Below, in pieces: positions 25,370 through 33,824 of a stretch of 64,000 nt of DNA. The notes below the pieces were generated by a model, which saw nothing but the letters and a program-made list of their open reading frames with translations, ran no database searches and had not been told where the DNA came from. Each line of letters starts with the position of its first letter. Positions within the stretch are counted from its first letter, which is position 1. The stretch spans positions 1-64,000 of the forward strand of contig CAKTQP010000003.1 of NCBI GenBank assembly GCA_934597165.1, in the 5' to 3' direction. The DNA is from an uncultured Oscillospiraceae bacterium. Its GTDB lineage: Bacteria; Bacillota; Clostridia; Oscillospirales; Oscillospiraceae. Position numbers and translations under genes: made by a program.

Positions 25370-25540
25370 TTCCGGAAAATGCAAGCATTTTCCGGAAGGT
25401 TGCAGGGTGGTGCATGCACTCGCTTTGCTCGCACACTTACCCGTCTGAGAAGAGAAAAAAGTGACGTACACGCCGCCACTTTTTTCAGATTGCATTTTAT
25501 TCCGGCAGCAGAGCTGCCGGAACTCAGTGAGACTTTTTAT
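25370..25540 (-). repeat. four-hairpin interspersed repeat, copy A
   Basis: About 170 bp, homologous to 54452-54620 on the other strand. Written along the minus strand it has hairpin 1 (10-bp arms 25513-25522/25500-25509), hairpin 2 (12-bp arms 25474-25485/25455-25466, seven-base loop, A/T6 outer ends), a conserved middle with GACGGGTAAGTGTGCGA and a small stem, and hairpin 4 (perfect 13-bp arms 25385-25397/25370-25382). Paired bases in hairpins 1, 2 and 4 differ from copy B in compensatory fashion. It begins at the ispF stop and fills the gap to the DUF3343 gene. Short open frames through it are not genes. The remaining 25306-25369 shows only a duplicated TTTCGACC. Confidence 0.85.
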
Positions 25541-26028
25541 GTTCTTTTTTCCAGCAACGCCACCGCATGAGCCGCCATCCCCTCACCGGTACCGGTGAAC
25601 CCCAGCCCCTCTTCGGTGGTGGCCTTCACGTTCACCTGCTCGGTGGGCAGACCCAGCACGTGGGCCAGTTTCGCTCGCATGTCCGGGATATACGGCCCCA
25701 CCTTGGGCTTCTGCGCCACCAACGTGGCGTCCACGTTCACCGGCTCGTATCCGGCTTGCTGGAGCAGCGCGACCGTCCGTTCCAGCAGGATGAGGCTGGA
25801 GATGCCCTCCAGCGCCGGGTCGGTGTCCGGGAACGCCTTGCCGATGTCCCCCAGGCCGGCGGCGCCCAGCAGGGCGTCCATGATGGCGTGGGTGAGCACG
25901 TCGGCGTCCGAGTGCCCTAACAGCCCCTTTTCCCAGGGGATGTCCACGCCGCCTAAGATGAGCTTGCGCCCGTCCACCAGCCGGTGGACATCGTAGCCGT
26001 GTCCAATTCTCAGATTCGTGTTTGCCAT
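25537..26028 (-). CDS. ispF: 2-C-methyl-D-erythritol 2,4-cyclodiphosphate synthase
   Basis: A 163-aa MEP-pathway enzyme. Metal-binding residues Asp13 and His15 (GHGYDVHRL) and the [18 protein letters not shown] segment are present, as is the C-terminal [15 protein letters not shown]. It overlaps ispD by 19 bp, so the pair is coupled; in some bacteria the two are fused. The ATG is at 26028. The stop abuts repeat copy A. Confidence 0.97.
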   Translation of the reverse strand: MANTNLRIGHGYDVHRLVDGRKLILGGVDIPWEKGLLGHSDADVLTHAIMDALLGAAGLGDIGKAFPDTDPALEGISSLILLERTVALLQQAGYEPVNVDATLVAQKPKVGPYIPDMRAKLAHVLGLPTEQVNVKATTEEGLGFTGTGEGMAAHAVALLEKRT

Positions 26029-26741
26029 TGCAGCAACGCCTCCCCGATCGCCAGATCTGCTGGCGTAGTCAATTTGATGTTGGTGTCCTCCCCCTCCACC
26101 AGAGTCACCTGCTTGCCCAGGTGCTCGGCGGCCGAACAGTCGTCGGTGAGGGGGACGCCCTTTTGGATGCAGTCGTAGAGGGCGGCGGAGATGAAGTCCG
26201 CTTGAAAAACTTGCGGGGTCTGGACGGCAAAGAGGGTGTTCCGATCCACCGTCTCCTGGATGATGCCGTTTTCGGCGCGCTTGATGGTGTCCTTCACCGG
26301 CACCGCCGGAGCCGCGGCACCGGTCTGGGCACCGGCGATGAGCACCCGTTCCAGCAGCTCTTGGGACACGAAGGGTCGGGCGCCGTCGTGGATGGCGGCC
26401 AGCTCCGCCCGTCCGGAGACCGCGCACAGCCCACATCGGACGGATTCCGCACGGGTGGCTCCGCCGGGGATGACGGCGGTGGCCTTTTGGATGCCGTACT
26501 CCCGACAGAGGATGTTCACCGAGGCGCACAGGTCGGTGCGGGTGACCACCACGATCTCGTCGATGCGCTCACACTGCTGGAGCGCCTGCAAGGTGCGCGC
26601 TAGGACGGGGATGCCGCCTAGGGTGGTCATAATCTTGTCGATGCCCTTCATCCGGCTGGCGGAGCCGGCGGCGACCACCACGGCGGCGCAATAGGGGTGG
26701 TGGCCGATGGAGCGCTTTTGAAAGTGGGAAAAGAGACCCAT
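26010..26741 (-). CDS. ispD: 2-C-methyl-D-erythritol 4-phosphate cytidylyltransferase
   Basis: A 243-aa enzyme. The signature [18 protein letters not shown] (about 21-38), [10 protein letters not shown], and [19 protein letters not shown] followed by [10 protein letters not shown] are canonical for IspD. Adjacent ispF and the dxs, ispH and ispA elsewhere in the window support a MEP-pathway role, in contrast to the paralogue at 1337. Confidence 0.96.
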   Translation of the reverse strand: MGLFSHFQKRSIGHHPYCAAVVVAAGSASRMKGIDKIMTTLGGIPVLARTLQALQQCERIDEIVVVTRTDLCASVNILCREYGIQKATAVIPGGATRAESVRCGLCAVSGRAELAAIHDGARPFVSQELLERVLIAGAQTGAAAPAVPVKDTIKRAENGIIQETVDRNTLFAVQTPQVFQADFISAALYDCIQKGVPLTDDCSAAEHLGKQVTLVEGEDTNIKLTTPADLAIGEALLQWQTRI

Positions 26742-26765
26742 GGGATGATACCTCCTTCGGTCAGC

Positions 26766-27383
26766 TCATCGGATAAAGTGCGTCCACAGATGCTCTTCTG
26801 TCTCCGGAAGGCCGAACTGCGCCTTGCCCAGGGCGATGCTCTTCATCAGGAAGGTCATGTTCCGAGCCAGCACCCGCATGGTCTGCTTGCCCTCCTCATC
26901 CTGCTCCGCCTCGCCCTTTTCGCGGCCGTGGATGGAGTTCCAATACTGGCTGGCAGCGATGGGCATACCGGAGATGGTAAAATACTTGTTCAGCTCGTCA
27001 AAGGTGGCCGAGCAACCGCCCCGTCGGGCGCAGACCACGCTGGCACCCACCTTCATGGTCTTGTCGAAGGGGGTGCTGCAGAACAGCCGATCCAGCACAG
27101 CCACCAGGGTGGCGTTGGCAGATGCATAGTAGACAGGGCTGGCCACCACCAGGCCGTCGGCGGCCTCAAACTTGGGCGCCAGCTCATTCACTATGTCGTC
27201 AAACACGCACTTCCCCAGCTCCACGCAACGGCTGCAAGCAATGCAGCCCCGCACGGCTTCCAGGCCCACCTGGACGATCTCCGTCTCCACGCCTTCCGCC
27301 TGGAACACCTTGCGCATCTCCTCCAGTGCCACCGACGTGTTCCCATTCACTCTAGGACTTCCGTTGAGCATCAGTACGTTCAT
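26766..27383 (-). CDS. flavodoxin-fold NAD(P)H-dependent oxidoreductase
   Basis: A 205-aa FMN-binding protein of the NADPH-dependent FMN reductase/iron-sulfur flavoprotein group. LNGSPRVNGNT (about 6-16) binds the FMN phosphate; GCIACSRCVELGKC is a compact cysteine motif as in Isf-type proteins; SPVYYASANATL is the second flavin loop. Electron partner unknown. It lies 15 bp after an HxlR regulator gene, a frequent pairing in redox or electrophile responses. Confidence 0.85.
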   Translation of the reverse strand: MNVLMLNGSPRVNGNTSVALEEMRKVFQAEGVETEIVQVGLEAVRGCIACSRCVELGKCVFDDIVNELAPKFEAADGLVVASPVYYASANATLVAVLDRLFCSTPFDKTMKVGASVVCARRGGCSATFDELNKYFTISGMPIAASQYWNSIHGREKGEAEQDEEGKQTMRVLARNMTFLMKSIALGKAQFGLPETEEHLWTHFIR

Positions 27384-27398
27384 AATTCCTACCCCTTT

Positions 27399-27731
27399 CT
27401 AAGATTGTTTCACGATGGATTGATAATAGTTCCCAAAATCAGCCAAGGCGTCGATGATGGGCAGCATTTCCCGCCCCAGCTCGGTCAGGCCGTACTCCAC
27501 CCGCGGGGGCGATTCCTGGTAGTCGTGCCGGTAGGCCAGTCCGTCCTCCATCATCTGCCGCAGGCTGTCGGTGAGCACCTTTTGGGAGATGCCGTCCAAG
27601 TCCCGCTGCAGCTCGTTGAACCGCCAGGGGCGTGATTTCAGGTTGCGGAGGATGAGCAGCTTCCACTTCCCGCCGATCAACGCCACCGCGGTGGCCACGG
27701 GGCAGGCTGGCAGCTCTGCTTTTGTTTTCAT
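27399..27731 (-). CDS. HxlR-family transcriptional regulator
   Basis: A 110-aa winged-helix regulator. CPVATAVALIGGKWKLLILRNL is the HxlR signature, with the single Cys10 at the position used as a redox sensor in YodB/HypR-type members. I start at the ATG at 27731 preceded by GAGGGAGGCG. It is divergent from the cupin gene and upstream of the flavodoxin gene; it probably controls both from the shared region. Confidence 0.92.
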   Translation of the reverse strand: MKTKAELPACPVATAVALIGGKWKLLILRNLKSRPWRFNELQRDLDGISQKVLTDSLRQMMEDGLAYRHDYQESPPRVEYGLTELGREMLPIIDALADFGNYYQSIVKQS

Positions 27732-27766
27732 GGCCTGTTCGCCTCCCTCAATTTTGTCATAGTTAT

Positions 27767-27788
27767 AAAAAAGTGCGTACTTGTTTTT
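27767..27788. promoter_or_regulatory. candidate HxlR operator
   Basis: A near-perfect inverted repeat, AAAAAAGT-GCG-T-ACTTGTTTTT, lies between divergent HxlR and cupin genes. It overlaps the -35 of the cupin promoter (27781-27786) and abuts a TATAAC on the minus strand (27762-27767). Confidence 0.5.
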
Positions 27789-27809
27789 GCGTGGGTCTCG
27801 GCCTAAACT
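27781..27809 (+). promoter_or_regulatory. candidate promoter of the cupin gene
   Basis: TTGTTT (27781-27786), 17-bp spacer, TAAACT (27804-27809), about 49 bp upstream of the start codon. Confidence 0.55.
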
Positions 27810-27857
27810 GTAGGCAAGCAAACGGAAATTTGCAGAACTTTTTGGAGGTAATTTGTG

Positions 27858-28211
27858 ATGAAAAACTATGTAAAGACCAATATCGGCAACGAAGGCAGAG
27901 TAGAACTCCACGAGACCCTGGCGCTCACCGGCGCAGAGGTCAGCATCAACCAGCTCCCTGCCGGTGCCGGCGTCCCCTTCGTCCACTCCCACAAGCAGAA
28001 CGAGGAAATTTACGGAATCCTCTCCGGCAAGGGCAGCGTGGTCCTGGACGGCGAGACCGTGCAGCTGACCGCCGGCGACTGGCTGAAGGTGTCCCCCGCC
28101 GCCAAGCGGCAGTTCTCTGCGGCTGCCGACACTGGGATGACCTTCGTCTGCATCCAGGTCAAGGAACATTCCCTGGCGGGCTTCACCGCGGACGACGCTG
28201 TGGTGTACTGA
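27858..28211 (+). CDS. single-domain cupin protein
   Basis: A 117-aa cupin. The metal motif HSHKQNEEIYGILSG supplies two His and a Glu (motif 1), and GDWLKVSPAAKRQFSA lies in motif 2, where the usual His is replaced by the Arg/Gln region. Such proteins range from isomerases to quercetinase-like dioxygenases; the substrate cannot be read. Starts GTG at 27855 and ATG at 27858 both follow TTTGGAGGTAA. Divergent from hxlR. Confidence 0.85.
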   Translation: MKNYVKTNIGNEGRVELHETLALTGAEVSINQLPAGAGVPFVHSHKQNEEIYGILSGKGSVVLDGETVQLTAGDWLKVSPAAKRQFSAAADTGMTFVCIQVKEHSLAGFTADDAVVY

Positions 28212-28257
28212 TCTGATTGTAACAGAAACCGGCGCAAAAATCCACGATACAGCTTGA

Positions 28258-28290
28258 AAAAGAACCCCATCGGAAACGATGGGGTTCTTT
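28258..28290. terminator. bidirectional terminator
   Basis: Stem of 14 bp (AAAGAACCCCATCG with its complement), GAAA tetraloop at 28273-28276. It lies between the convergent cupin and ispH-rpsA genes. Confidence 0.9.
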
Positions 28291-28321
28291 CTAAGTTACG
28301 GTTTGGGACAGGGGGCGAAGA

Positions 28322-30271
28322 TTATTCTTCGTCGTAGTCTTCCTCTTCGTCAGCAGCTGCTTCGCGCAGAGCGGCACGACGGGACAGGGAGACCTTCTGG
28401 GTTTCCTGGTTGATGTCGGTGATCTTCACGTCGACGATCTGGCCTTCTTCCAGTTCGTCTTCGGGCTTTTCCACACGGTGATCTGCGATCTGGGAGATGT
28501 GGATCAGGCCATCAACGCCGGGAACGACTTCAGCAAATGCGCCGAAGCTCATCAGCTTGACGATCTTCACGCTGGCAATGTCGCCCACGGAGTACTGTTC
28601 GATGAAGTTTTCCCAAGGAGAAACGCTGCGGTCCTTCATGCCCAGGGAGATCTTCTTCTTCTCGGGGTCATACTTGATGACATAGACATCCACTTCGTCG
28701 CCGACGGAAACGACTTCGGAGGGATGCTTGATGCGGCTCCAGGACAGTTCGGAGATGTGGACCATGCCGTCCACGCCGCCGATGTCGACGAATGCGCCGT
28801 AGGAAGTCAGAGACTTGACAACACCCTTGTAGTGCTTGTCCACTTCGATGTTATCCCAGATCTCCTGGCTCTTTGCTGCCCGTTCTTCGTTCAGGACGGA
28901 GCGGATGGAACCGACCACGCGGCGGCGTGCTCTGTTCACTTCGGTGATGTGCAGGCGGACGGTGGTGCCGACCAGCTCGGTCATGGGCTCATTGCGGCGC
29001 AGGCCGGTCTGAGAAGCGGGCACGAAGACGCGGATGCCCTTGATGATGACGACGACGCCACCCTTGTTCTCTTCCTTGACAACGCCTTCCAGCACGGTCT
29101 TGTTTTCACGAGCTTCTTCGATGGTCTCCCAGTTCTTCACGCTGTCCAGACGCTTCTTGGACAGGGTCACGATGCCGTCCTGATCGTTGACGCGCATGAC
29201 ATAGGTCTCGATCTCGTCGCCCACATGGACTACATCTTCCAGCTTGATGGAAGGATCGTCAGAGTATTCTTCCTGCTTGATGTAGCCGGCATGCTTGGTG
29301 CCCAGGTCAACCTGGATCTCGGTCGGCGTGACATTGACAACGACACCGACAACCTTGTCCCCTGTATTTAAAGTTTTAATCGATTTCTCCAGCATTTCAG
29401 CAAAAGATTCTTCGATTTCAAATCTTTCTTCGCTCATTTTGTTTTTTACCTCCTTTATTATCCACCCAGGTGTGGATGCACCCGCGGTGATTCCGACAGA
29501 AGCTACGTCAGCTAAGCCTTGTATGCTAAGTTCCTCCGCACTTTCCACCCAAATCACACGGTCACAGCGCATTTGGCACAGCTCGGCCAAATGTCTGGTG
29601 TTGGAGCTTTGCGGGTCCCCGATCACAATCATTACTTCACACTGTTCGGAGAGAGTTTTTGCCTCTCTCTGCCTATTATACGTAGCATTACATATTGTAT
29701 CAAAAATTTCTACGTTTGTACACTCTTTTTTTGCTTTTTTTATGGCCGAATCCCAAATTTCTTTTGTGGAAGTTGTCTGGGAGACCAAAGTGAGGGGCAG
29801 ATGACGCCGTTCGGGTGCTTCGCGCAGCCAATCTTCCAGTTCCTGGTCAGATTCCACCACCAGCGCCCGCTGGCACCACCCGGCGGTAGCCACCACCTCC
29901 GGATGGGTCCGCGTCCCCACGATGACCGGCAGGCGACCATTCTCCTCCGCCTGGCGCACCAGCTCATGGATGCGTCCCACGTTGGGACAGGTGGCGTCCA
30001 AGATCTCCGCCCCGCGGGCGCGGAGCTGCTCATACACCGCCTGGCTCTCCCCGTGGGAGCGGATGATGACCCGGCTGCCCTCCGGCACTTCATCAGGGGT
30101 GTTCACGCAGCCCACCCCCTGTTCCGCCAGAGCGTCCACCACGTGGGCGTTGTGGATGATGGGCCCCAGCATGACGCAGGGCTTGCCGTCCTGGGCGGCC
30201 TGCTGAGCCAGCTCCACTGCACGCTTCACGCCGTAGCAGAACCCAGCGGTCTTGGCTACGGTGACGTTCAT
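28322..30271 (-). CDS. ispH: IspH-ribosomal protein S1 fusion
   Basis: A 649-aa fusion. Residues 1-280 are HMBPP reductase, the last MEP-pathway step, with the three Fe-S cysteines Cys12 (GFCYGVKRAV), Cys95 (DATCPNVG) and Cys194 (TICNATYNRQ). After a short linker, four S1 domains follow (about 303-372, 386-455, 473-543, 558-628; e.g. LTSYGAFVDIGGVDGMVHIS), with an acidic end. This fusion recurs in Clostridia. The open frame is continuous, so one polypeptide is made unless internal initiation occurs: AAAGGAGG plus ATG lies at the junction (about 29437, MSEERFEIEE), which could also yield free S1. Confidence 0.96.
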   Translation of the reverse strand: MNVTVAKTAGFCYGVKRAVELAQQAAQDGKPCVMLGPIIHNAHVVDALAEQGVGCVNTPDEVPEGSRVIIRSHGESQAVYEQLRARGAEILDATCPNVGRIHELVRQAEENGRLPVIVGTRTHPEVVATAGWCQRALVVESDQELEDWLREAPERRHLPLTLVSQTTSTKEIWDSAIKKAKKECTNVEIFDTICNATYNRQREAKTLSEQCEVMIVIGDPQSSNTRHLAELCQMRCDRVIWVESAEELSIQGLADVASVGITAGASTPGWIIKEVKNKMSEERFEIEESFAEMLEKSIKTLNTGDKVVGVVVNVTPTEIQVDLGTKHAGYIKQEEYSDDPSIKLEDVVHVGDEIETYVMRVNDQDGIVTLSKKRLDSVKNWETIEEARENKTVLEGVVKEENKGGVVVIIKGIRVFVPASQTGLRRNEPMTELVGTTVRLHITEVNRARRRVVGSIRSVLNEERAAKSQEIWDNIEVDKHYKGVVKSLTSYGAFVDIGGVDGMVHISELSWSRIKHPSEVVSVGDEVDVYVIKYDPEKKKISLGMKDRSVSPWENFIEQYSVGDIASVKIVKLMSFGAFAEVVPGVDGLIHISQIADHRVEKPEDELEEGQIVDVKITDINQETQKVSLSRRAALREAAADEEEDYDEE

Positions 30272-30903
30272 TCTATCTCATCCTTTAGGGCGTAGATGCG
30301 GTGCATCAAGTCTTCCGCGTAATGGTGGTACTCGCTGGACGGCACCTTCTGCCCCTCCGGCCCCTCGATCATGTAAGGAGTGCCGAAGACGATAGAAGTG
30401 CGCTGGAAGGGGAACTTCCGCTTCTGGCAATAGCAGGGCAGGATGGGCGTGCCCGTCCGGGCGGCCAGCATGATGGCGCCGGTCTTGCCAGCGTTCTCGT
30501 CCACGTTCTTGACCCGGGTGCCCTCCGGGAACAGGAGGAGCTTGCGGCCGGTCTTCAGGTGCTTCATGGCGGTCTTGATGGCGCCCACGTCGCTGTTGCC
30601 CCGGTTGACCCCAAAGATGCCTGCACGGCGCAGGAGCCAGCCCAAAATGGGCACCTTCATCAGCTCCTGCTTGGCCATGACCCGGAGGGGACTGCGCTTG
30701 GGCACGGAGAAGCAGACCATCAGGGGGTCTAAATCGGAGAAGTGGTTGGGGCAGATGAGGACTTTGCCCTCTGGGATGTTCTCCGCGTGGATCTTGCGGA
30801 AGGGGAACAGGAGCATGAACAGCGGTTTCACGATGCTGTAGAGGCGGCGATAGCTCTTGTCCATGCCCTCGTTGGTGTACTGCTTTTTCTTCTTGTCTGC
30901 CAT
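30268..30903 (-). CDS. plsC: lysophospholipid (1-acyl-glycerol-3-phosphate) acyltransferase
   Basis: A 211-aa PlsC-type acyltransferase making phosphatidic acid. His54-x4-Asp59 (NHFSDLDP) is the catalytic box and FPEGTRVK the substrate box. A hydrophobic N-terminal segment near 25-36 may contact the membrane. It overlaps ispH-rpsA by ATGA and follows cmk by 3 bp. Confidence 0.94.
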   Translation of the reverse strand: MADKKKKQYTNEGMDKSYRRLYSIVKPLFMLLFPFRKIHAENIPEGKVLICPNHFSDLDPLMVCFSVPKRSPLRVMAKQELMKVPILGWLLRRAGIFGVNRGNSDVGAIKTAMKHLKTGRKLLLFPEGTRVKNVDENAGKTGAIMLAARTGTPILPCYCQKRKFPFQRTSIVFGTPYMIEGPEGQKVPSSEYHHYAEDLMHRIYALKDEIE

Positions 30904-30906
30904 GGC

Positions 30907-31578
30907 TCAAATCCTCTCCCGGATGGTCTTCAGGAGCAGCTGGTAGCTCTCCTCCAGGTCACATTCGGTGGTGTCCACCAGCACGGCGTCTTCCGCCTGG
31001 CGCAGGGGCGCCACGTCTCGGTGGGTGTCGTTGTAGTCCCGCTGCTGGACGTCCTCCAACACCTGCTCCAGGGGGATGGGGTCGCCCTTTTCGTGGAGCT
31101 CCAGCCAGCGCCGCTTGGCGCGGGCTTCGGCGGAGGCGGTCAGGTAGATCTTGACCGTGGCATCAGGCAGCACCACGGTGCCGATGTCCCGGCCGTCCAT
31201 GATGACGTTGTGGGTGGCGGCCAGGTTCCGCTGCAAGTCCAGCAGGAAGGCTCGGACGGCAGGGATAGCGGCCACGGCGGAGGTGTACAGGGACACTTCG
31301 TTCTGCCGGATGGCGTCGGTCACGTCCTCGCCGTTGAGGATCATGTGCTGGATGCCGTCGGACTGATACTGCATATCAATGTGAATCTCCGGCAGCAGGG
31401 ACACGATCTTCTCGGAATCGGTCTTGTCCACCCCTGCCCGGTAGGCATACAGGCTCACGCTGCGGTAGATGGCGCCGGTGTCTACATATAAATAGTTCAG
31501 CTCCGCCGCTACCTTCCGCGCCATGGTGCTCTTCCCCGCGCCGCTGGGGCCGTCAATGGCAATACTAATCATCTTCAT
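30907..31578 (-). CDS. cmk: cytidylate kinase
   Basis: A 223-aa CMP/dCMP kinase. P-loop AIDGPSGAGKST, VDTGAIYRSV and MDGRDIGTVV are intact. The ATG at 31578 follows ATGAGGCGTAAGTG. The Firmicute order cmk-plsC-ispH-rpsA is kept. Confidence 0.96.
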   Translation of the reverse strand: MKMISIAIDGPSGAGKSTMARKVAAELNYLYVDTGAIYRSVSLYAYRAGVDKTDSEKIVSLLPEIHIDMQYQSDGIQHMILNGEDVTDAIRQNEVSLYTSAVAAIPAVRAFLLDLQRNLAATHNVIMDGRDIGTVVLPDATVKIYLTASAEARAKRRWLELHEKGDPIPLEQVLEDVQQRDYNDTHRDVAPLRQAEDAVLVDTTECDLEESYQLLLKTIRERI

Positions 31579-31588
31579 CACTTACGCC

Positions 31589-32842
31589 TCATTTCTCCAT
31601 ATCCGTTTCGTTCTTCGCCCCGTACAGCCCGGCTGCATAGCCGGTCGCCCAGGCGATCTGTAGGTTGAACCCGCCGGTGTAGCCGTCTACGTCCAGCAGC
31701 TCTCCGGCCAGGTACAGGCCGGGCACCAGCTTGGACTCCATGGTGGTGGGGTTGACCTCCTTGGTCTTCACGCCGCCGGAGGTGACGATGGCCTCCTCCA
31801 CCGGACGCAGCCCCTGGATGTCCACTCGGAACCCCTTGAGCTGCTCCAACAGCTGCCGCCGCTGGCCGCGGGTCAAGTCATGTACTTTGGTCTCCGGCGG
31901 GATGCCGGTGCGCTCTATGATAACAGGAATCATCAGCCGGGGCAAGAGGCTGCCCAGGGCATTTTGGAAATCTTTGTTGGCCTGCGCCTGGAACTCCCGC
32001 ACCAGACGTTCGTCCAGCTTCTTCTCCTCCAGCGCCGGTTTCAGGTCGATGATGACCGTATACTGGTTCTTGTCCAGCTTGGTCAGGTGGGCGCTGGCGC
32101 TCAAAATGAGAGGGCCGGACAGGCCAAAGTGGGTGAACAGCAGCTCGCCGAACCCCTCGTAGGCCACCTTCTTCTTCTGGTTGACCACCTTGATGCGCAC
32201 ATTCTTCAGCGCCAGCCCCTGCATTCTGGGGCAGTCCTCCCCTTTCGCCTCCAAGGGCACCAGGGAGCCTTGCAACTCTGTCACCGTGTGCCCCAGCTCG
32301 GACGCCAGCCGATACCCGTCGCCGGTGGAGCCGGTGGCCGGGTAGGACGCGCCGCCGGTGGCCAGGATGACGGTCTGAGCGGTCAGTTGCCTGCCGTCCT
32401 CCAGGGTCACGCCGGTCGCGTGGCCGTCCTCAGTCTGGATGTGGGACACCCGTCCGTGTACCGTGGTCACCTTCTGCCGTCTCAGCTCCCGCACCAGGGC
32501 GTCGATGATGTCCGCCGCCCGGTCGGAGGTGGGAAAGACCCGGTTGCCCCGTTCGGTCTTCAGGGAGACGCCCAGCTCGGTGAAAAAGGCCATGGTGGCC
32601 TCCGGCGGGAACCGGTCCAGGGCGCTGAACAGGAAGCGGTTCCCGTGGGGGATATTCTCTAATACGGTGCGGGCGTCGGTGTGGTTGGTCACGTTGCAGC
32701 GGCCCTTGCCGGTGATGTAGAGCTTGCGCCCCATCTTCTCGTTCCGCTCCACCAGGGTCACCTTGGCGCCCTGCCGGGCTGCGGTGATGGCGGCCATCAT
32801 ACCGGCCGCGCCGCCGCCCACTACGATCACTTGTTTTGTCAT
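31589..32842 (-). CDS. HI0933/BaiN-type FAD-dependent oxidoreductase
   Basis: A 417-aa flavoprotein of the HI0933/YhiN family. The N-terminal dinucleotide-binding GGGAAGMMAA is followed by GRKLYITGKGRCNVTNH; ATGGASYPATGSTGDG and the C-terminal GELLDVDGYTGGFNLQIAW close the fold. Databases often call the family BaiN, but it is widespread and usually linked to cmk, as here; no other bile-acid genes are in the window, so I do not claim that role. Confidence 0.88.
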   Translation of the reverse strand: MTKQVIVVGGGAAGMMAAITAARQGAKVTLVERNEKMGRKLYITGKGRCNVTNHTDARTVLENIPHGNRFLFSALDRFPPEATMAFFTELGVSLKTERGNRVFPTSDRAADIIDALVRELRRQKVTTVHGRVSHIQTEDGHATGVTLEDGRQLTAQTVILATGGASYPATGSTGDGYRLASELGHTVTELQGSLVPLEAKGEDCPRMQGLALKNVRIKVVNQKKKVAYEGFGELLFTHFGLSGPLILSASAHLTKLDKNQYTVIIDLKPALEEKKLDERLVREFQAQANKDFQNALGSLLPRLMIPVIIERTGIPPETKVHDLTRGQRRQLLEQLKGFRVDIQGLRPVEEAIVTSGGVKTKEVNPTTMESKLVPGLYLAGELLDVDGYTGGFNLQIAWATGYAAGLYGAKNETDMEK

Positions 32843-32853
32843 GCTTCTTCCTC

Positions 32854-32888
32854 AAAAAAACGGAGCAGCCGAACGCCGGTCTGCTCCG
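32854..32888 (-). terminator. terminator of the rpiR transcript
   Basis: Stem CGGAGCAG (32881-32888 with 32861-32868) followed on the minus strand by seven Ts (32854-32860), just after the rpiR stop. Confidence 0.88.
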
Positions 32889-32898
32889 CTTGTCGTTG

Positions 32899-33762
32899 TC
32901 AATCTTGTCCTTGTTTTTCGTACACGTCGTATTCTTCCCAGATGCTCTCCAACCGGTTCAAAGAGGATTCCAGGTGCACCGCCTTCTCCCGGCTGATGGC
33001 CACGATGAGGGCGTTGACCAGGCTCAGGGGCGCCACCAGGGAGTCCACGAAGGAGGCCATGTCGCTCTTGGCCAGCAGGGAGACGTCGGCGATCTTGGTC
33101 AGAGGGGACACCTTGCTGTCCGTGATGGCCACCACCTTGGCCCCCTGATCCTTGGCGTACTGCATGGCTTTGATGGTGCGCTTGGAGTAACGGGGGAAGG
33201 ACAGGCCGATGAACACGTCGTCGGCAGAGATGTGGACGATCTGCTCGAACACCTCGCTGATGGAGCTGGTGTCCACGCTGACCACATTGTCGAACATGAA
33301 CCGGAAATAAAAGCTGATAAAGTTGGCCAGCACGCTGGCGGAGCGGACGCCCAGGATGTAGATGCGCTTGGCGTTGGCGATGGCACCCACCGCCTGGTTG
33401 AAGCTGACCTGATCGGTCTCGTCCAGGGTCATGCGGATCTTTTCAATGTCCGACTGCATGACCATGGTCATCACGTCCTGGTTGCCGATGCGCTCCTTGG
33501 ACACCTCCACCCGCTGGATGGCGGTGAGCTTGTTGCGGATCATTTCCTGCAAGGTTTTTTGCATGCTGGGGTAGCCGTCAAAGCCCAGCTCCGCGGCGAA
33601 CCGCACCACGGTGGACTCGCTGACGTTGACCGTCTTGCCCAGCTTGCTGGCGGTCATGAACGCAGCCTTGTCATAGGACTGTAGAATGTAATTGGCGATC
33701 AGTTTCTGTCCCTTGGAGAAGGAGGACATATTTTCCTGTATATACGTTAAGATATCTGTCAT
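32899..33762 (-). CDS. RpiR-family transcriptional regulator (HTH plus SIS)
   Basis: A 287-aa regulator: N-terminal RpiR HTH (SKLGKTVNVSESTVVRFAAELGFDGYP) and C-terminal SIS domain (ILGVRSASVLANFISFYF, FIGLSFPRYSKRTIKAMQ) that binds a sugar phosphate. The ATG at 33762 follows TTAGGAG; a longer reading to 33849 crosses the promoter. It stands alone between terminators, and no sugar-phosphate enzyme adjoins it, so the ligand is open. Probable autoregulation through the palindrome at 33804-33824. Confidence 0.9.
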   Translation of the reverse strand: MTDILTYIQENMSSFSKGQKLIANYILQSYDKAAFMTASKLGKTVNVSESTVVRFAAELGFDGYPSMQKTLQEMIRNKLTAIQRVEVSKERIGNQDVMTMVMQSDIEKIRMTLDETDQVSFNQAVGAIANAKRIYILGVRSASVLANFISFYFRFMFDNVVSVDTSSISEVFEQIVHISADDVFIGLSFPRYSKRTIKAMQYAKDQGAKVVAITDSKVSPLTKIADVSLLAKSDMASFVDSLVAPLSLVNALIVAISREKAVHLESSLNRLESIWEEYDVYEKQGQD

Positions 33763-33803
33763 TTGCAATGCTCCTAATTTTGTGGCTTCATCACTTGCAA
33801 TCG

Positions 33804-33824
33804 TTATCAAAGATACTTTGATAA
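33804..33824. promoter_or_regulatory. palindromic operator of rpiR
   Basis: Perfect inverted repeat TTATCAAAG-ATA-CTTTGATAA overlapping the -10 and start site of the rpiR promoter. A weaker palindrome (CTTGCAA/TTGCAAG, 33877-33894) lies farther upstream by the rluB stop. Confidence 0.75.

Noticed and set aside
25289..25570. Short open frames with similar protein sequence at 25289-25570 and 54396-54590
   Set aside because: They match each other only because both cross the hairpin repeat; base changes follow pairing, not codons.
29437..30271. Frameshift or split between ispH and S1
   Set aside because: The frame is continuous through the junction and the fusion is known in Clostridia.
31589..32842. 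Bile-acid operon suggested by the BaiN-like protein
   Set aside because: The family is widespread and commonly next to cmk; no bai genes are present.
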